From: Enhygromyxa salina
Lineage (GTDB): Bacteria; Myxococcota_A; Polyangia; Nannocystales; Nannocystaceae
Reading direction: 5' to 3'
Assembly (NCBI RefSeq): GCF_002994615.1
Contig: NZ_PVNK01000257.1
Span: 1 to 59,872, forward strand
DNA length: 59,872 nt
Shown: positions 8,792 to 17,311 of the stretch, in pieces
Position numbering within the stretch: position 1 is the first letter of the stretch
Layout: the number at the start of each line of letters is the position of its first letter
Made by a program: the position numbers and the translations under genes
Notes under the pieces: model-generated
The model's database searches: none
Told to the model about the DNA's origin: nothing
What the model saw: the letters and a program-made list of their open reading frames with translations, nothing else

Positions 8792-9703
8792 ATGCCGCGC
8801 CCCTTTCATGTCCTCTTTGGCGTCGCCCTGCTCGCCGCGTGCGGGCCCAAGACCGGCGAGGAGACCAGCACGACCTTCGTGTCTACAGCCGACTCGGGTC
8901 CGACGACCGGCGGTGACGGAGACGGAGACACCGGAGACGGAAACACCGGAGACGGCGACGCGGGCGACGGTGATGCGGGCGACTCCGAGACCGGCGACGG
9001 CGACTCGGGCGACGGTGACACCGAGGGGCCCAAGTTCGACACGATCGTCGAGGCGGACGTCTCCATGATGGAGTGCATCGACTGCGCCCTCACGATCGAC
9101 TCGATGCAGTCCGGCGTGTTCAACATCAGCGGTGACGACGTGTTCGCGACCGCGACCTTGATGAACGAGATCGTCTACGCGCTCGGGACCTACGGCAACG
9201 GCCGCTTCATCGCCTCGGCCGACAGCAGCCTGCCCTTCAACGAGATCACCGACTGCCCGCTCCACGCGTGGCTCGGCGCGACCGAGGCCGAGCCCTCGAT
9301 CTTCTGGTTCGGCTGGACGCCGTCCGACGGTCCGGTCAACTTCGACATCGACGCGACCGTGGCCGGCGTTCACATGCCAGCCCAGTACATCGGCAACCCC
9401 GCTCAGCTCGCCGCCGAGTTCGACATCGTCATGTACATGGAGGCCTCGGGCCAGTTCGATCAAGGCGACGAGCCCAGCGACGCAGAGATGCAGACCCTGC
9501 TCGACTACGTGTCGATCCATGGCGGCGGGCTGTACATGGTGTCCGAGTTCTCCAACGGCTCGGCCTACCTCAACCAAGACGACCTCGACAGCATCAACCG
9601 CGTGATGCAGCCGATGGGCGTCGAGGCCCTGATGGTCAGCCTCGCCTGGGGCAACGTCGACGGCAACATCGAGTTCGACTGCTTCCCGGCCCCGGTCGGC
9701 TGA
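8792..9703 (+). CDS. Lipoprotein with (Gly-Asp-Thr)n linker
   Basis: A 303-residue protein (from ATG 8792; a TTG three codons upstream is possible) with lipobox LLAAC near residue 18. A roughly 45-residue acidic linker of GDGD, TGDG and AGDG units follows, then a globular region (KFDTIVEADVSMMECIDCALTIDSM) with a CxxC pair. The segment AAEFDIVMYMEASGQFDQGD and YVSIHGGGLYMVSEF resembles a Rossmann-like or ThuA/GATase-like core in which a glycine-rich loop follows a beta strand. Hydrolase activity is not supported by any clear catalytic triad. It is likely an outer-membrane lipoprotein of unknown function. Confidence 0.7.
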   Translation: MPRPFHVLFGVALLAACGPKTGEETSTTFVSTADSGPTTGGDGDGDTGDGNTGDGDAGDGDAGDSETGDGDSGDGDTEGPKFDTIVEADVSMMECIDCALTIDSMQSGVFNISGDDVFATATLMNEIVYALGTYGNGRFIASADSSLPFNEITDCPLHAWLGATEAEPSIFWFGWTPSDGPVNFDIDATVAGVHMPAQYIGNPAQLAAEFDIVMYMEASGQFDQGDEPSDAEMQTLLDYVSIHGGGLYMVSEFSNGSAYLNQDDLDSINRVMQPMGVEALMVSLAWGNVDGNIEFDCFPAPVG

Positions 9704-9741
9704 GCCCCGTCACCGCGCCGCAGACCGAGGCGCGCGTGGGC

Positions 9742-11016
9742 TCAGCTCTCGTCGTCGCTCGAGGTGCAGGTCTCGATGCCCAGGGCCGCCTGAAGCGCGC
9801 AGTTCCACTCGACCAGCCCGACGCTGAGCTCGAGGGCGGCGGCGGGGTCATCGGTCGCGATCGCCGTCAAATATGCGTCCCAGTCGGCGAGGTGGGCCTC
9901 GGCGTCGAAGCCCTGGTCGGCCAGGCGATCGCTCATGACCGGGAGCACCACCTGCGTGTAGATGATCCCCTCCCACGCGCCCTTGATCCCGTCGGGGGTC
10001 CCGAGGACCCCGGCCTGGACCGCCTCGTCACAGTACTTGCGCGCGCGCTTGACGAAGGCGATCGCGAGCTCGGTCTCGATCTGGGCCGCGTCGATGTCGG
10101 CCGGGTCGCCGCCGAGCATGGTCGTGATCAGCTCGACCGCGGGGGTGTTGCGCTCGCGGACCCGGTCCTCGAGGATCGTGAACAAGCCGAGGGCCTCGCG
10201 GGCCAGGGCCGGGTCGGCGCCGGCGCGGGCGGCCTCGGCCCGGACCAGCAAGACCCGCGCGATCACGCCGAAGATGCTCTTCTCGATGATCTGCTTGGCG
10301 GGCTTGGTCGCGAATTCATCCGGCGCCCAGACCTGCTCGCCACCGGTGAGCCCGGCGTGGCCGTCTTCGAAGCCGGCGACGATCTGCGCCTCCCAGCCCT
10401 CGCCCGCGACGGCGTCGGCCTCGACGGCCAGCGGCGAGAGCACGCCCGACCAGGTGCACCAGGCGTGGTCCCACTCGGCCTGGAGCAGGGCGGGATCTCG
10501 GGCCGGGTCCGGGAGCACGTCGGACACCGCCGCGAGCCGGGCCCGGACGTCGAGGCTCGCGACCAGGCGCAGGGTCTGGACCAGGTCGACCAGCGCGAGG
10601 CGAACCTGCTGGGGGTCCGCCTCGCTCAGCGCGAGCTCGAGGGCCGCCTCGATCGCGGCGTCGTCGAGCAGCACGCCAGCCTCGACCCGACCGAGGCCAG
10701 CGTCGACCTCCCGGACCCAGCGCTGCAGGGCGCTGCCGCCCGGGGTCGGGGACTCGCCCGAGATGTCGGGCGGGTCGCCCCGGTAGAGCTCGGCGACGTA
10801 GGCCGGATCCGGGCTCGGCAAGACCAGCTCGGCCACGATCTGCTCGTAGATGAACATCGCGGCGTCGCAGGCCGGGAGCGGGGTGTCGCCGAGGGCCACG
10901 TCGGCCTCGCCGCCGGTCTCGCCCGCTTCGGCGCCGGCCTCGTCCTCGTCACCGACGCAGCCCACGAGCGCGAGGCTCAGCGTCGCCGCCACCGTCACCG
11001 CCAGCAGCCTGCTCAT
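9742..11016 (-). CDS. Lipoprotein, last gene of the imelysin operon
   Basis: The 424-residue protein starts MSRLLAVTVAATLSLALVGC, a lipoprotein signal with lipobox ALVGC (Cys 20). An acidic linker follows, then an all-helical mature region rich in Ala and Leu with repeated helix pairs (for example AIEAALELALSEADPQQVRLALVDLVQTLRL). The helical-bundle character suggests an imelysin-like or other binding protein, but no GxHxxE motif is visible. Its ATG overlaps the TGA of the HTTM gene (ATGA), so the two are translationally coupled. It is the last of five leftward genes behind Fur-box-like sites. Probable extracytoplasmic partner in metal handling, by context only. Confidence 0.75.
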   Translation of the reverse strand: MSRLLAVTVAATLSLALVGCVGDEDEAGAEAGETGGEADVALGDTPLPACDAAMFIYEQIVAELVLPSPDPAYVAELYRGDPPDISGESPTPGGSALQRWVREVDAGLGRVEAGVLLDDAAIEAALELALSEADPQQVRLALVDLVQTLRLVASLDVRARLAAVSDVLPDPARDPALLQAEWDHAWCTWSGVLSPLAVEADAVAGEGWEAQIVAGFEDGHAGLTGGEQVWAPDEFATKPAKQIIEKSIFGVIARVLLVRAEAARAGADPALAREALGLFTILEDRVRERNTPAVELITTMLGGDPADIDAAQIETELAIAFVKRARKYCDEAVQAGVLGTPDGIKGAWEGIIYTQVVLPVMSDRLADQGFDAEAHLADWDAYLTAIATDDPAAALELSVGLVEWNCALQAALGIETCTSSDDES

Positions 11017-12305
11017 CGCAAGCCCTCCGGCCCCGCGAGCACCCACGCCTTGTTGGCGAGGCGATCCTCGACGGCGGCGAGATCGACGGTCGGGTCGATC
11101 AGCCGCGCGCTCGGCCTGCCGTTGACCGCGACGAAGGCGTCGACGCGAACCTCGACCCGTGAACCCGGCTGCTCGCGCTCGACCTCGCGGGCGAGGTGGC
11201 GGGCGTAGGCGGCGATCATGTCTGGCTGAGTGCTCATCATCTTGGCTTGCAGCATGCTTAGCTCCGTGTCTTGGGGGTCGACCTGCCAGGTCCGACCCGA
11301 GCTCCGATCGTGGAGACGAAACACCACGGCCCCGCCCTTCTCGACGACCATCACGCGATAGGAGAAGCGCGCGCCCTGCTCGTGCCACAGCACCGACCCG
11401 GGGTAGGCCAGGTGGCGCCACGGCAGCGCGATCTGGACCAGCAGCAGCAGCGCCGCGAGGGCCCCGGCCAGGGCCTCGCGGCGGGGCTCGACCGGGACCG
11501 GTCGATCGAGGCGCGAGCCCGGGGCCAGCCACCTTCGCGGCCAGTCGGGCTCGAACATGATCGTCGCGCAGCCGATCATCACCCACGGAAACATCCCGAT
11601 CGGAAACAGCGCCCCCGTGATCGTGTGAAACCCGATCAGCGCGAGGTAGGCCGGGATCCGCGTGCGCTTGGACAGCAAGGCCGGGACCACGAACAGGTCG
11701 AAGGCCGCCCCGGACCACGACGCCGCGTAGGCCAGCCACGCCTCGTTCATCCACGGGCCCACGAGGGGGAGATCGGCGTGGCGCGCCAGCCAGATCCGCA
11801 GGGGCTGGGCGTGGACGAGCCAGTCGCCGTCGAGCTTGGCGATCCCAGCGTAGACGTAGACCAGGCCGATCTGCGCGCGGACCAGCCCCAGCTTCCAGGC
11901 CGGGACCGCGCCGTCGTGCTCGGGCCGCGGCGGGACCAGGGCGAAGCACAGCAGCAGGCAGCTCAGGAAATAATAGTGGTTGAGGTAGTAGCTCAGATCG
12001 ACGAGCTCGAGCCAGGTGAAGGCCAGGCACGCGAGCGCGGCGCTGGCCCGGACCGCCCACCCGGCCGCGAGCGCCAGCCCGCTCGCGGCGACGATCGCGA
12101 ACAGGGCGTAGGCCAGGGCCGGCGAGGGCTCTGGGACCCAGGTGAAGCCCCAGTAGCGAAAGTGAAATTCCGGGGCCAGGAGCAGCTCTTCGACCCAGCC
12201 CTTGGCCACGAAGCGCACCGCCGACACGAACACCAGCAGGCCCACGATCACGCGCAGGATCACCAGCGAGGCCGCGTCGACGCGGCGCGTTGGAGGGTCA
12301 GTCAC
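11013..12305 (-). CDS. HTTM-domain (vitamin K-dependent carboxylase-like) membrane protein
   Basis: The 430-residue protein has several hydrophobic segments (VILRVIVGLLVFVSAVRFV, LAYALFAIVAASGLALAAG, FLSCLLLCFALVP and others) with the motif HFRYWGFTWVPEP and a Lys-containing IGLVYVYAGIAKLDGDWL. These fit the HTTM family related to vitamin K gamma-glutamyl carboxylase. The C-terminal third is a soluble, beta-rich region. It is the fourth gene of the leftward operon, overlapping the gene before it by 8 nt and the gene after it by ATGA. A membrane-bound redox or modification role alongside imelysin and a di-heme oxidoreductase is inferred. Carboxylase activity is not demonstrated by the sequence. 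Confidence 0.8.
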   Translation of the reverse strand: MTDPPTRRVDAASLVILRVIVGLLVFVSAVRFVAKGWVEELLLAPEFHFRYWGFTWVPEPSPALAYALFAIVAASGLALAAGWAVRASAALACLAFTWLELVDLSYYLNHYYFLSCLLLCFALVPPRPEHDGAVPAWKLGLVRAQIGLVYVYAGIAKLDGDWLVHAQPLRIWLARHADLPLVGPWMNEAWLAYAASWSGAAFDLFVVPALLSKRTRIPAYLALIGFHTITGALFPIGMFPWVMIGCATIMFEPDWPRRWLAPGSRLDRPVPVEPRREALAGALAALLLLVQIALPWRHLAYPGSVLWHEQGARFSYRVMVVEKGGAVVFRLHDRSSGRTWQVDPQDTELSMLQAKMMSTQPDMIAAYARHLAREVEREQPGSRVEVRVDAFVAVNGRPSARLIDPTVDLAAVEDRLANKAWVLAGPEGLR

Positions 12306-13410
12306 CGTCGTTGTCCGAGAGCGAGACCGTGACGCCCAAGAGCCCGGCGACGTCGGCGGCGAGCAGCTGACGCAGGGCGAGGACCGCGTCTCGAGCCGCC
12401 GCGGCGGCGTCGGGGTCGACCTCCATGATCGTGCGCATGGGCTCGGGCATGGCCTCGACGGCGGCGACGGTGGTTGCGAGCTGCTCGCGGACCCGCGCGT
12501 CGATCTCGGCGTTGGCCTGGCTGACCAGGGCCGTCAACCCGGGCGCCTCGCCGACCCCGGCCTCGGCGCCGAGGTAGAAGCGGCGAAAGCCCTCGACCGC
12601 GGCGCGGACGTCGGTTCGGGACCGATCGGAGAAGCGCGACTCGAGCTGATCGGGCTGGGGCTCGGTCCCCGTCGACAGCCCGAGGGGCTTGCCGAACTCG
12701 CGCTCGCTGATGTCGTGGAGCCCGGCGATCGCCGCGTTGAGCAGCTCGTCGATCGCCACCGCCAGGGTCGGGAAGCGCTCGGAGCTCCCGGCCGTAGCGA
12801 GCGCGTCGGCGAACTCGGCCGTCGCGCTGTCGAGCAGCTCGAAGCGCAGCTCGAGGTCGGCGGCGAGGACGACGACGTAGTCGCAGCGGGCCGCGCCGAG
12901 CTCCGGGTCGGTCAAGCTGGCGAGGATCGCCTCGTCGCCGTTCACGGGATCCCACAGCAGGTACTCGATCGCCGGCAGGCCCTTGCTCGCGACCCCGAGG
13001 GTGTCGAGCTCGGTCTGGTTGCTCACGCCGAGCTCGACCCCGCCCTCGACGCTGGTTGGCCGCGCGGGCCAAAAATCGATCGCGCTGTCGAAGCCCTCGT
13101 CGACGATCGGCCCGAGCGGGAGCGCGCGCAGCCGCTTCCACGGCTCGCGCAGCTCCCACCACGCCTCCTGGGCGGCGTCGAGGCTCGTCGGGCCGGGGCC
13201 GGCGCAGAGCGAGGTCGCGGCCTCGCGCAGGGTCAGCGCCCGGGCGCGAGCCTCGGCGAGGTCGGGTTGGAGCAGGAGCTCGGCGGTGGTCTGCGCGACC
13301 TCGCCGCGGCGGTCGTCCTCGACCTCGGGACAGCCGAGCTGGGCGATCGCGCCGAGGCCGAGGCCGAGGAGCCCCAACCCGGTGAGCAGCCATGGACGTG
13401 AGCGCGTCAT
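12298..13410 (-). CDS. Imelysin-family lipoprotein with altered GxHxxE motif
   Basis: The 370-residue protein starts MTRSRPWLLTGLGLLGLGLG and has a probable lipobox IAQLGC (Cys 27). The mature domain follows the imelysin plan: AWWELREPWKRLRALPLGPI, then SKGLPAIEYLLWD where family members have GxHxxE, then a helical second repeat (EGFRRFYLGAEAGVGEAPGL). The His of the motif is replaced by Pro (GLPAIE), so metal binding at that site may be lost while the fold remains. The start overlaps the di-heme gene by ATGA. Imelysins are periplasmic or surface proteins linked to iron uptake. This one may be a structural partner of the canonical copy at 14829. Confidence 0.8.
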   Translation of the reverse strand: MTRSRPWLLTGLGLLGLGLGAIAQLGCPEVEDDRRGEVAQTTAELLLQPDLAEARARALTLREAATSLCAGPGPTSLDAAQEAWWELREPWKRLRALPLGPIVDEGFDSAIDFWPARPTSVEGGVELGVSNQTELDTLGVASKGLPAIEYLLWDPVNGDEAILASLTDPELGAARCDYVVVLAADLELRFELLDSATAEFADALATAGSSERFPTLAVAIDELLNAAIAGLHDISEREFGKPLGLSTGTEPQPDQLESRFSDRSRTDVRAAVEGFRRFYLGAEAGVGEAPGLTALVSQANAEIDARVREQLATTVAAVEAMPEPMRTIMEVDPDAAAAARDAVLALRQLLAADVAGLLGVTVSLSDNDGD

Positions 13411-14819
13411 AGTGACCCCAAGAAGCGGAGCAAGGCCTGGCGCTGCTCGGCCGAGAGCTCGACGAAGGCGTCGCGCGCCGCCTCGGCCTCGCCGCCGTGC
13501 CACAGGATCGCCTCGGCCAGGCTCCGCGCCCGGCCGTCGTGGAGGTAGAGGTTGTGATCGTTGACGACCTCGAACAGCCCGATGCCCCACAGCGGCGGGG
13601 TCCGCCACTCGCGGCCGTCGGCCTCGAAGTCGGGCCGCCCGTCGGCGAGCTCCGGGCCCATGTCGTGGACGAGCAAGTCGGTGTAGGGCCAGATCACTTG
13701 GTTCGAGAGCTCGGGGAAGCCGGCGAGCTCACCGGTCTGGACGCGCGGCACGTGGCAGCGATCGCAGCCGAGCTGGCGGAACAGCTCACGGCCGGCGAGG
13801 ACCTCGGGATCGTCGACCTCGCGCCGGGCCGGGACCGCGAGGAGGCGGGTGTAGGTCGTGACGTGATCGAGGAGCTCGTCGTCGAGCTCGGGGGCGCTCG
13901 CTTCGGAGCCGGTCGGGGCCGCGGCGCACTCGGCCTGGGGCGGCGGGCAGTTCTCGTCGGGGTTGAGGCTCGAGGTGATGCCGATGTCGCCGAAGAACGC
14001 GCCCGCGTTTTGCTGGCGCAGCCCGACCTGGTTGGCCTTCCAGCCGAAGCGGCCCAGCCCGAGCTCGCCGCCGATCGGGTCCCAGGCGTAGTTGGGCCGG
14101 CCGGAGACGCCGTCGCCGTCGTCGTCGTCGGGATCGGCGAGGCCGAGGATCGTGGCCTCGGGGATCGCCTCGAGCAGGCCGAGGCCGATCATCTGGGGGG
14201 CCACGCGCGGCGAGATCAGCACGTCGGCAGCGAGCTCGCCGAAGGCCAGATCCATGAAGACGTAGCTCGGTCGGCGCAGTGAGTAGGCCTCGCCGTCGGC
14301 GTACTCGCCGGCTTGCTCGACCCACTCGACGACCACCCGGCCCTCGGCGGCCACGCCCTCGACGGCGTAGGGCTGGAGCTGGTCGCCGTAGCTCGGCTCG
14401 GGCTTGGGCCCGCCGTGGGCGTCCTCGCCGGGGACCGACAGGCGCAGGAGCATCGAGAGCATCGGCTCGTCGGCGCTCAGCGGCGGGCGCCCGCGGCCGT
14501 CACGGAAGTGGCAGCCCGAGCACGAGCGCGCGTTGAAGGTTGGCCCGAGCCCGTCGCGCGCGGTCGTCGAGGCCGGGGCCGTGACCCAGTTCTTGTTGAA
14601 GAAGGAGTTGCCGACGTAGAAGCCGGTCTCGTGCTCGTCGGCGATGTTGCGGGCCGAGAGCGAGAACGCGTGGGTGCCCTGGTCGAACACCGTCGTCCCA
14701 CCTCCGGCGAGCTCCTCGCCGGGCTCGGGCTCGAGCTCGAGCTCCGCTTCGGCGACGCAGCCGAGCGCGAGCGCGAGTCCGAGGCCCGTGAGCCTGAGGC
14801 AGATGTCCGAGGGGGTCAC
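13407..14819 (-). CDS. Di-heme oxidoreductase (DHOR / DUF1111, thiol oxidoreductase family) lipoprotein
   Basis: This 470-residue protein has a lipoprotein signal with lipobox ALGC (Cys 21). Two c-type heme sites are visible: CSGCH (100-104), after GLGPTFNARS, and CDRCH (352-356), after GRELFRQLG. The motifs FNARSCSGCHFRDGRG, DGDGVSGRPN, GRFGWKANQ and YLHDGRARSLAEAILWHGGEA are hallmarks of the DHOR family that commonly sits beside imelysins. It probably acts as a periplasmic electron-transfer protein or peroxidase-like enzyme in iron acquisition. It lies 9 nt downstream of the canonical imelysin gene and overlaps the next gene by 4 nt, so it belongs to one transcript. Confidence 0.9.
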   Translation of the reverse strand: MTPSDICLRLTGLGLALALGCVAEAELELEPEPGEELAGGGTTVFDQGTHAFSLSARNIADEHETGFYVGNSFFNKNWVTAPASTTARDGLGPTFNARSCSGCHFRDGRGRPPLSADEPMLSMLLRLSVPGEDAHGGPKPEPSYGDQLQPYAVEGVAAEGRVVVEWVEQAGEYADGEAYSLRRPSYVFMDLAFGELAADVLISPRVAPQMIGLGLLEAIPEATILGLADPDDDDGDGVSGRPNYAWDPIGGELGLGRFGWKANQVGLRQQNAGAFFGDIGITSSLNPDENCPPPQAECAAAPTGSEASAPELDDELLDHVTTYTRLLAVPARREVDDPEVLAGRELFRQLGCDRCHVPRVQTGELAGFPELSNQVIWPYTDLLVHDMGPELADGRPDFEADGREWRTPPLWGIGLFEVVNDHNLYLHDGRARSLAEAILWHGGEAEAARDAFVELSAEQRQALLRFLGSL

Positions 14820-14828
14820 GAGGGCAGG

Positions 14829-15971
14829 CTACTCCAGGGCCAGGTTGATCTCGAACAGCGTGGCGACCTCGACGATCGTGTCGGCTTGGAGCCGCAGGGC
14901 GTCGATCGTGGCCTGGACGGCCTCGCGGTGGTCGACGATCGCGCGGTCGAAGGGCGCCGGGATCGCCTCGGCCGCGGCGACGCTGGCCGCGAGCTCGTCG
15001 CGGAGGCGGTCGGCGAGCGAGGGGTCGCGGGCGGCGACGAGATCGTAGATCCCGGGCCCGTCGACCTCGCCGTAGCGACCGAGGTACACGTTCTCGATCC
15101 CGCGCGCGTTGTTGATGATGTCGCGGTGGGTGTTGTCGCTGAAGCAGGAGTGCTCGTCCTCCTGATCCATGGTCTCGAGCGCGACGTTCATGCGCTCGCC
15201 GGCCAGCTCGGCGCCGCTGAGGCTGCCCATGCCCAGGAGGATCCGGCGGACGACCTCCTGCGGGTCAGCCGAGTTGAACTCGTCGACGTAGCCGCTGGCC
15301 CAGGCGGCCTCGAGCCCGCTGAGATCGCTGATGAGCAGCTCCGCGGCCGCGAGCACGTAGGCCCCGCGGCGCTCGGGGTTGTCCACGGTGCTCGAGCCGT
15401 CGGTCGCGTAGTCGCTGGCCGCCCGCGCGCCGGGGCCGTCGGGGTTCATGTCTTGGCCCCAGAGCAGAAACTCGATCGCGTGGTAGCCCGTCGAGATGTT
15501 GGTCTCGCCGCCAGCCTCGTTGAGCGAGGCGAGCAGCGCGGCGTCGATCGTGGGGTAGGTCGTGGCGTCGTTGATGATGCCCGAGTCCGGCGCGCCGTCG
15601 ACGTAGTCGACGTAGGCCTCGTCCATCGGCCAGGCGTTGAGCTGGCCCTCGGGGCCGTCGTCGGGGTTGTCGATCGGTCCGTCGTAGAAGCGGTAGACCT
15701 CGGTCTGGCCGTAGGGCTCGCGGGCGTCGAGCCAGGCCTGACGCGCGGCCTCGAGCGTGGCCTCGCTCGGGTCGGCGACGAGCGCGTCGAGGGCGAGCTC
15801 GAGGGCCTCGGCCGCGGTCCGTGAGTCGGTGTAGCTGGCCGCGACGATCTGGGCGTAGGTCTCGGCGACCGGCGCGACCTCGTCCGCGCTCAGGGACGCG
15901 TCTTCGGGGTCGTCGGTCGTCGAGCACGCGAGGGTCAGGGCCGCGAGGATGCCGAGCAAGCGAGGCTTCAT
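14829..15971 (-). CDS. Imelysin-family (EfeO/IrpA-like) lipoprotein
   Basis: This 380-residue protein has a signal ending in lipobox LTLAC (Cys 16). The canonical imelysin motif GYHAIEFLLWGQD (Gly 162, His 164, Glu 167) is intact, with flanking family segments EAARQAWLDAREPYGQTEVYRFYDGP and AWPMDEAYVDYV. The second half contains HSCFSDNTHRDIINNARGIENVYLG, also typical. Imelysins are iron-regulated surface or periplasmic proteins thought to bind metal. It is the first gene of the five-gene leftward operon. The ATG at 15971 is chosen over longer readings because it directly precedes the lipoprotein signal and lies just inside two Fur-box-like palindromes. Confidence 0.9.
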   Translation of the reverse strand: MKPRLLGILAALTLACSTTDDPEDASLSADEVAPVAETYAQIVAASYTDSRTAAEALELALDALVADPSEATLEAARQAWLDAREPYGQTEVYRFYDGPIDNPDDGPEGQLNAWPMDEAYVDYVDGAPDSGIINDATTYPTIDAALLASLNEAGGETNISTGYHAIEFLLWGQDMNPDGPGARAASDYATDGSSTVDNPERRGAYVLAAAELLISDLSGLEAAWASGYVDEFNSADPQEVVRRILLGMGSLSGAELAGERMNVALETMDQEDEHSCFSDNTHRDIINNARGIENVYLGRYGEVDGPGIYDLVAARDPSLADRLRDELAASVAAAEAIPAPFDRAIVDHREAVQATIDALRLQADTIVEVATLFEINLALE

Positions 15972-15982
15972 GCACGCGTAGT

Positions 15983-16001
15983 ATTGAAAACCACTTTCAA
16001 T
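15983..16001. promoter_or_regulatory. Fur-box-like palindrome 1 upstream of imelysin operon
   Basis: ATTGAAAACCACTTTCAAT is a perfect 7+5+7 inverted repeat located 12 nt upstream of the first imelysin start. TTGAAA-type iron boxes occur in Fur-controlled promoters, and the genes downstream are of an iron-regulated type. The sequence is markedly AT-rich relative to its surroundings. Its closeness to the start codon suggests repression by blocking transcription start or elongation. Confidence 0.6.
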
Positions 16002-16071
16002 GTCAACGTGAGCCATGCCCAGGAAGGTCGCAGGTGACTGTTTCTCATCAACTGAGGGCGTCCAGGGGCAG

Positions 16072-16094
16072 TTCAAAATGAAATAAATTTTCAA
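16072..16094. promoter_or_regulatory. Fur-box-like palindrome 2
   Basis: On the plus strand TTCAAAATGAAATAAATTTTCAA forms an imperfect inverted repeat (TTCAAAAT... / ...ATTTTCAA) of the same TTGAAAAT half-sites as the nearer palindrome. It lies about 100 nt upstream of the imelysin start. Two sites spaced about 90 bp apart would suit Fur binding to an operator and an upstream element. Confidence 0.5.
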
Positions 16095-16232
16095 TACGCG
16101 TAATCCACGCCGCCCCAGGCAGGCGAGAGCCAAGGGGAGCGCGCTGCGCGGGAAGCCGCCCTCGGCGGGCTTCGCATCCCCAGCCACACTCGGTAAGGGG
16201 CCCGCGTCGGCCCGTGAACGGGCAAGGTCGCG

Positions 16233-16406
16233 CCGCTTGCGGCCGTGCGTGGCAGAGTCGCTAACGGCTGTGGCGGTCCAGAGAATCGAGCCCCCTTTTA
16301 GGGGGCCACGCAACCGGTAGCGAAGCACATGCCAGCCCACCGAGCGACGAGCGCAGCGAGGAGCGACCGGCCGCTTGCGGCCGTGCGTGGCAGAGTCGCT
16401 AACGGC
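16233..16406. repeat. Pair of 36-bp direct repeats in the 16100-16424 gap
   Basis: The same 36 bases (starting CCGCTTGCGGCCGTGCGTGG and ending GTCGCTAACGGC) occur at 16233-16268 and 16371-16406. Each starts with the small palindrome CCGCTTGCGG. Between them, at 16291-16305, CCCCC-TTTTA-GGGGG forms a short hairpin that could help end leftward transcription from the SUMF1-like gene. No gene was found in this 325-bp gap. Confidence 0.7.
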
Positions 16407-16424
16407 CGCGGGGGTCTCTTAAGG

Positions 16425-17306
16425 CTAATCGGCGCAGCAGCGAAACCCAACCGACACGACCTGCCGCATGCGTGGCCAGCGTAGATCTGCCGCCATCGCG
16501 CAGCGCAGCCCCACGTCATTGAACTCGAAGCTCCCACCGCGGATGCGGCAAGGTGAGTCCGGGGTGTCGCCGTCGCAGCCGTTGTCCCATTCTGCAGCGT
16601 TACCGCTCAGGTCGTAGACCCCGCTGTACGCGTCGACGGGAGAGTGGCAGCCCGGGAGGGTCCCGACCTCGACGAAGCCCCAGGTGGTGTAGTCCTCGGC
16701 GTCGGCGCCCCGGCAGATCTGTGTGTCGAGCGCGTCACCGTAGGTATAGTCGTACTCGCCGCCCGAGGTACAGGCCGCGTGCCACTCGCTGACCGAAGCG
16801 TCGTCGTACGAGTCGAAGTCGTAGCCGCCGCCACCGATCTGGCCGCAGAGCCGCTTGCCCGCGGCCTCGCAGTAGGCCCGCGCGTCGCACCAGTCGACAC
16901 ACACCACCGGGTAGCTCGCCTCGTGATCCGGTGGCGGCCACGCGCAGCTCGGCTCGAAGTCCTCGTTTTGTGCGCAGGCGCTGGGCTGACCCTCGGTGCT
17001 CGGCGTGGTCTCGAGCCAGGCCCTGTACTGGCCGCGCGTGACCTCTGTGGTGTCGATGCAAAAGCCGTCCGGCAAGCGCACCATCTCGGGGCCCATCCCG
17101 GCGCTCGCCTCCCCTGGCGGGCATTCGTCGTCCTCCGCGGCGACCGGGCCGGGGCTGATCTGCGCCCCCTCTGGCGCCCCCTCTGGCGCCCCCGTCGTCG
17201 CCCCGAGCGCGAAGACCCCGAGGATCGCCGCGAGACAGCCGGTGACGGCGAGCTTGGTGCTGGTCTTGGTCTTGATGTTGGTCGTGGTCGTGGTCGTGGT
17301 CGTCAT
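16425..17306 (-). CDS. SUMF1/formylglycine-generating-enzyme-like secreted protein
   Basis: The 293-residue protein begins with Met and eight Thr, then a hydrophobic segment (LAVTGCLAAILGVFALGATTG) acting as signal or anchor. A repeated GAPE linker leads into an FGE-sulfatase (SUMF1) domain: MVRLPDGFCIDTTEVTRGQYRAWL, PVVCVDWCDARAYCEAAGKRL, SGVYDLSGNAAEWDNGCDGD, CRIRGGSFEF and VGFRC. The many cysteines suit an extracytoplasmic protein. The family includes true formylglycine-generating enzymes and many members of other function. Activity on sulfatases is not established here. Five bases separate it from the upstream beta-helix gene, indicating one transcript. Confidence 0.85.
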   Translation of the reverse strand: MTTTTTTTTNIKTKTSTKLAVTGCLAAILGVFALGATTGAPEGAPEGAQISPGPVAAEDDECPPGEASAGMGPEMVRLPDGFCIDTTEVTRGQYRAWLETTPSTEGQPSACAQNEDFEPSCAWPPPDHEASYPVVCVDWCDARAYCEAAGKRLCGQIGGGGYDFDSYDDASVSEWHAACTSGGEYDYTYGDALDTQICRGADAEDYTTWGFVEVGTLPGCHSPVDAYSGVYDLSGNAAEWDNGCDGDTPDSPCRIRGGSFEFNDVGLRCAMAADLRWPRMRQVVSVGFRCCAD

Positions 17307-17311
17307 GGGGA

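Noticed and set aside
9268..13401. Long plus-strand frames opposite the iron operon
   Set aside because: They have the typical shadow composition (Arg, Gly, Asp) and lie antisense to genes with clear family motifs (imelysin, HTTM, the lipoproteins).
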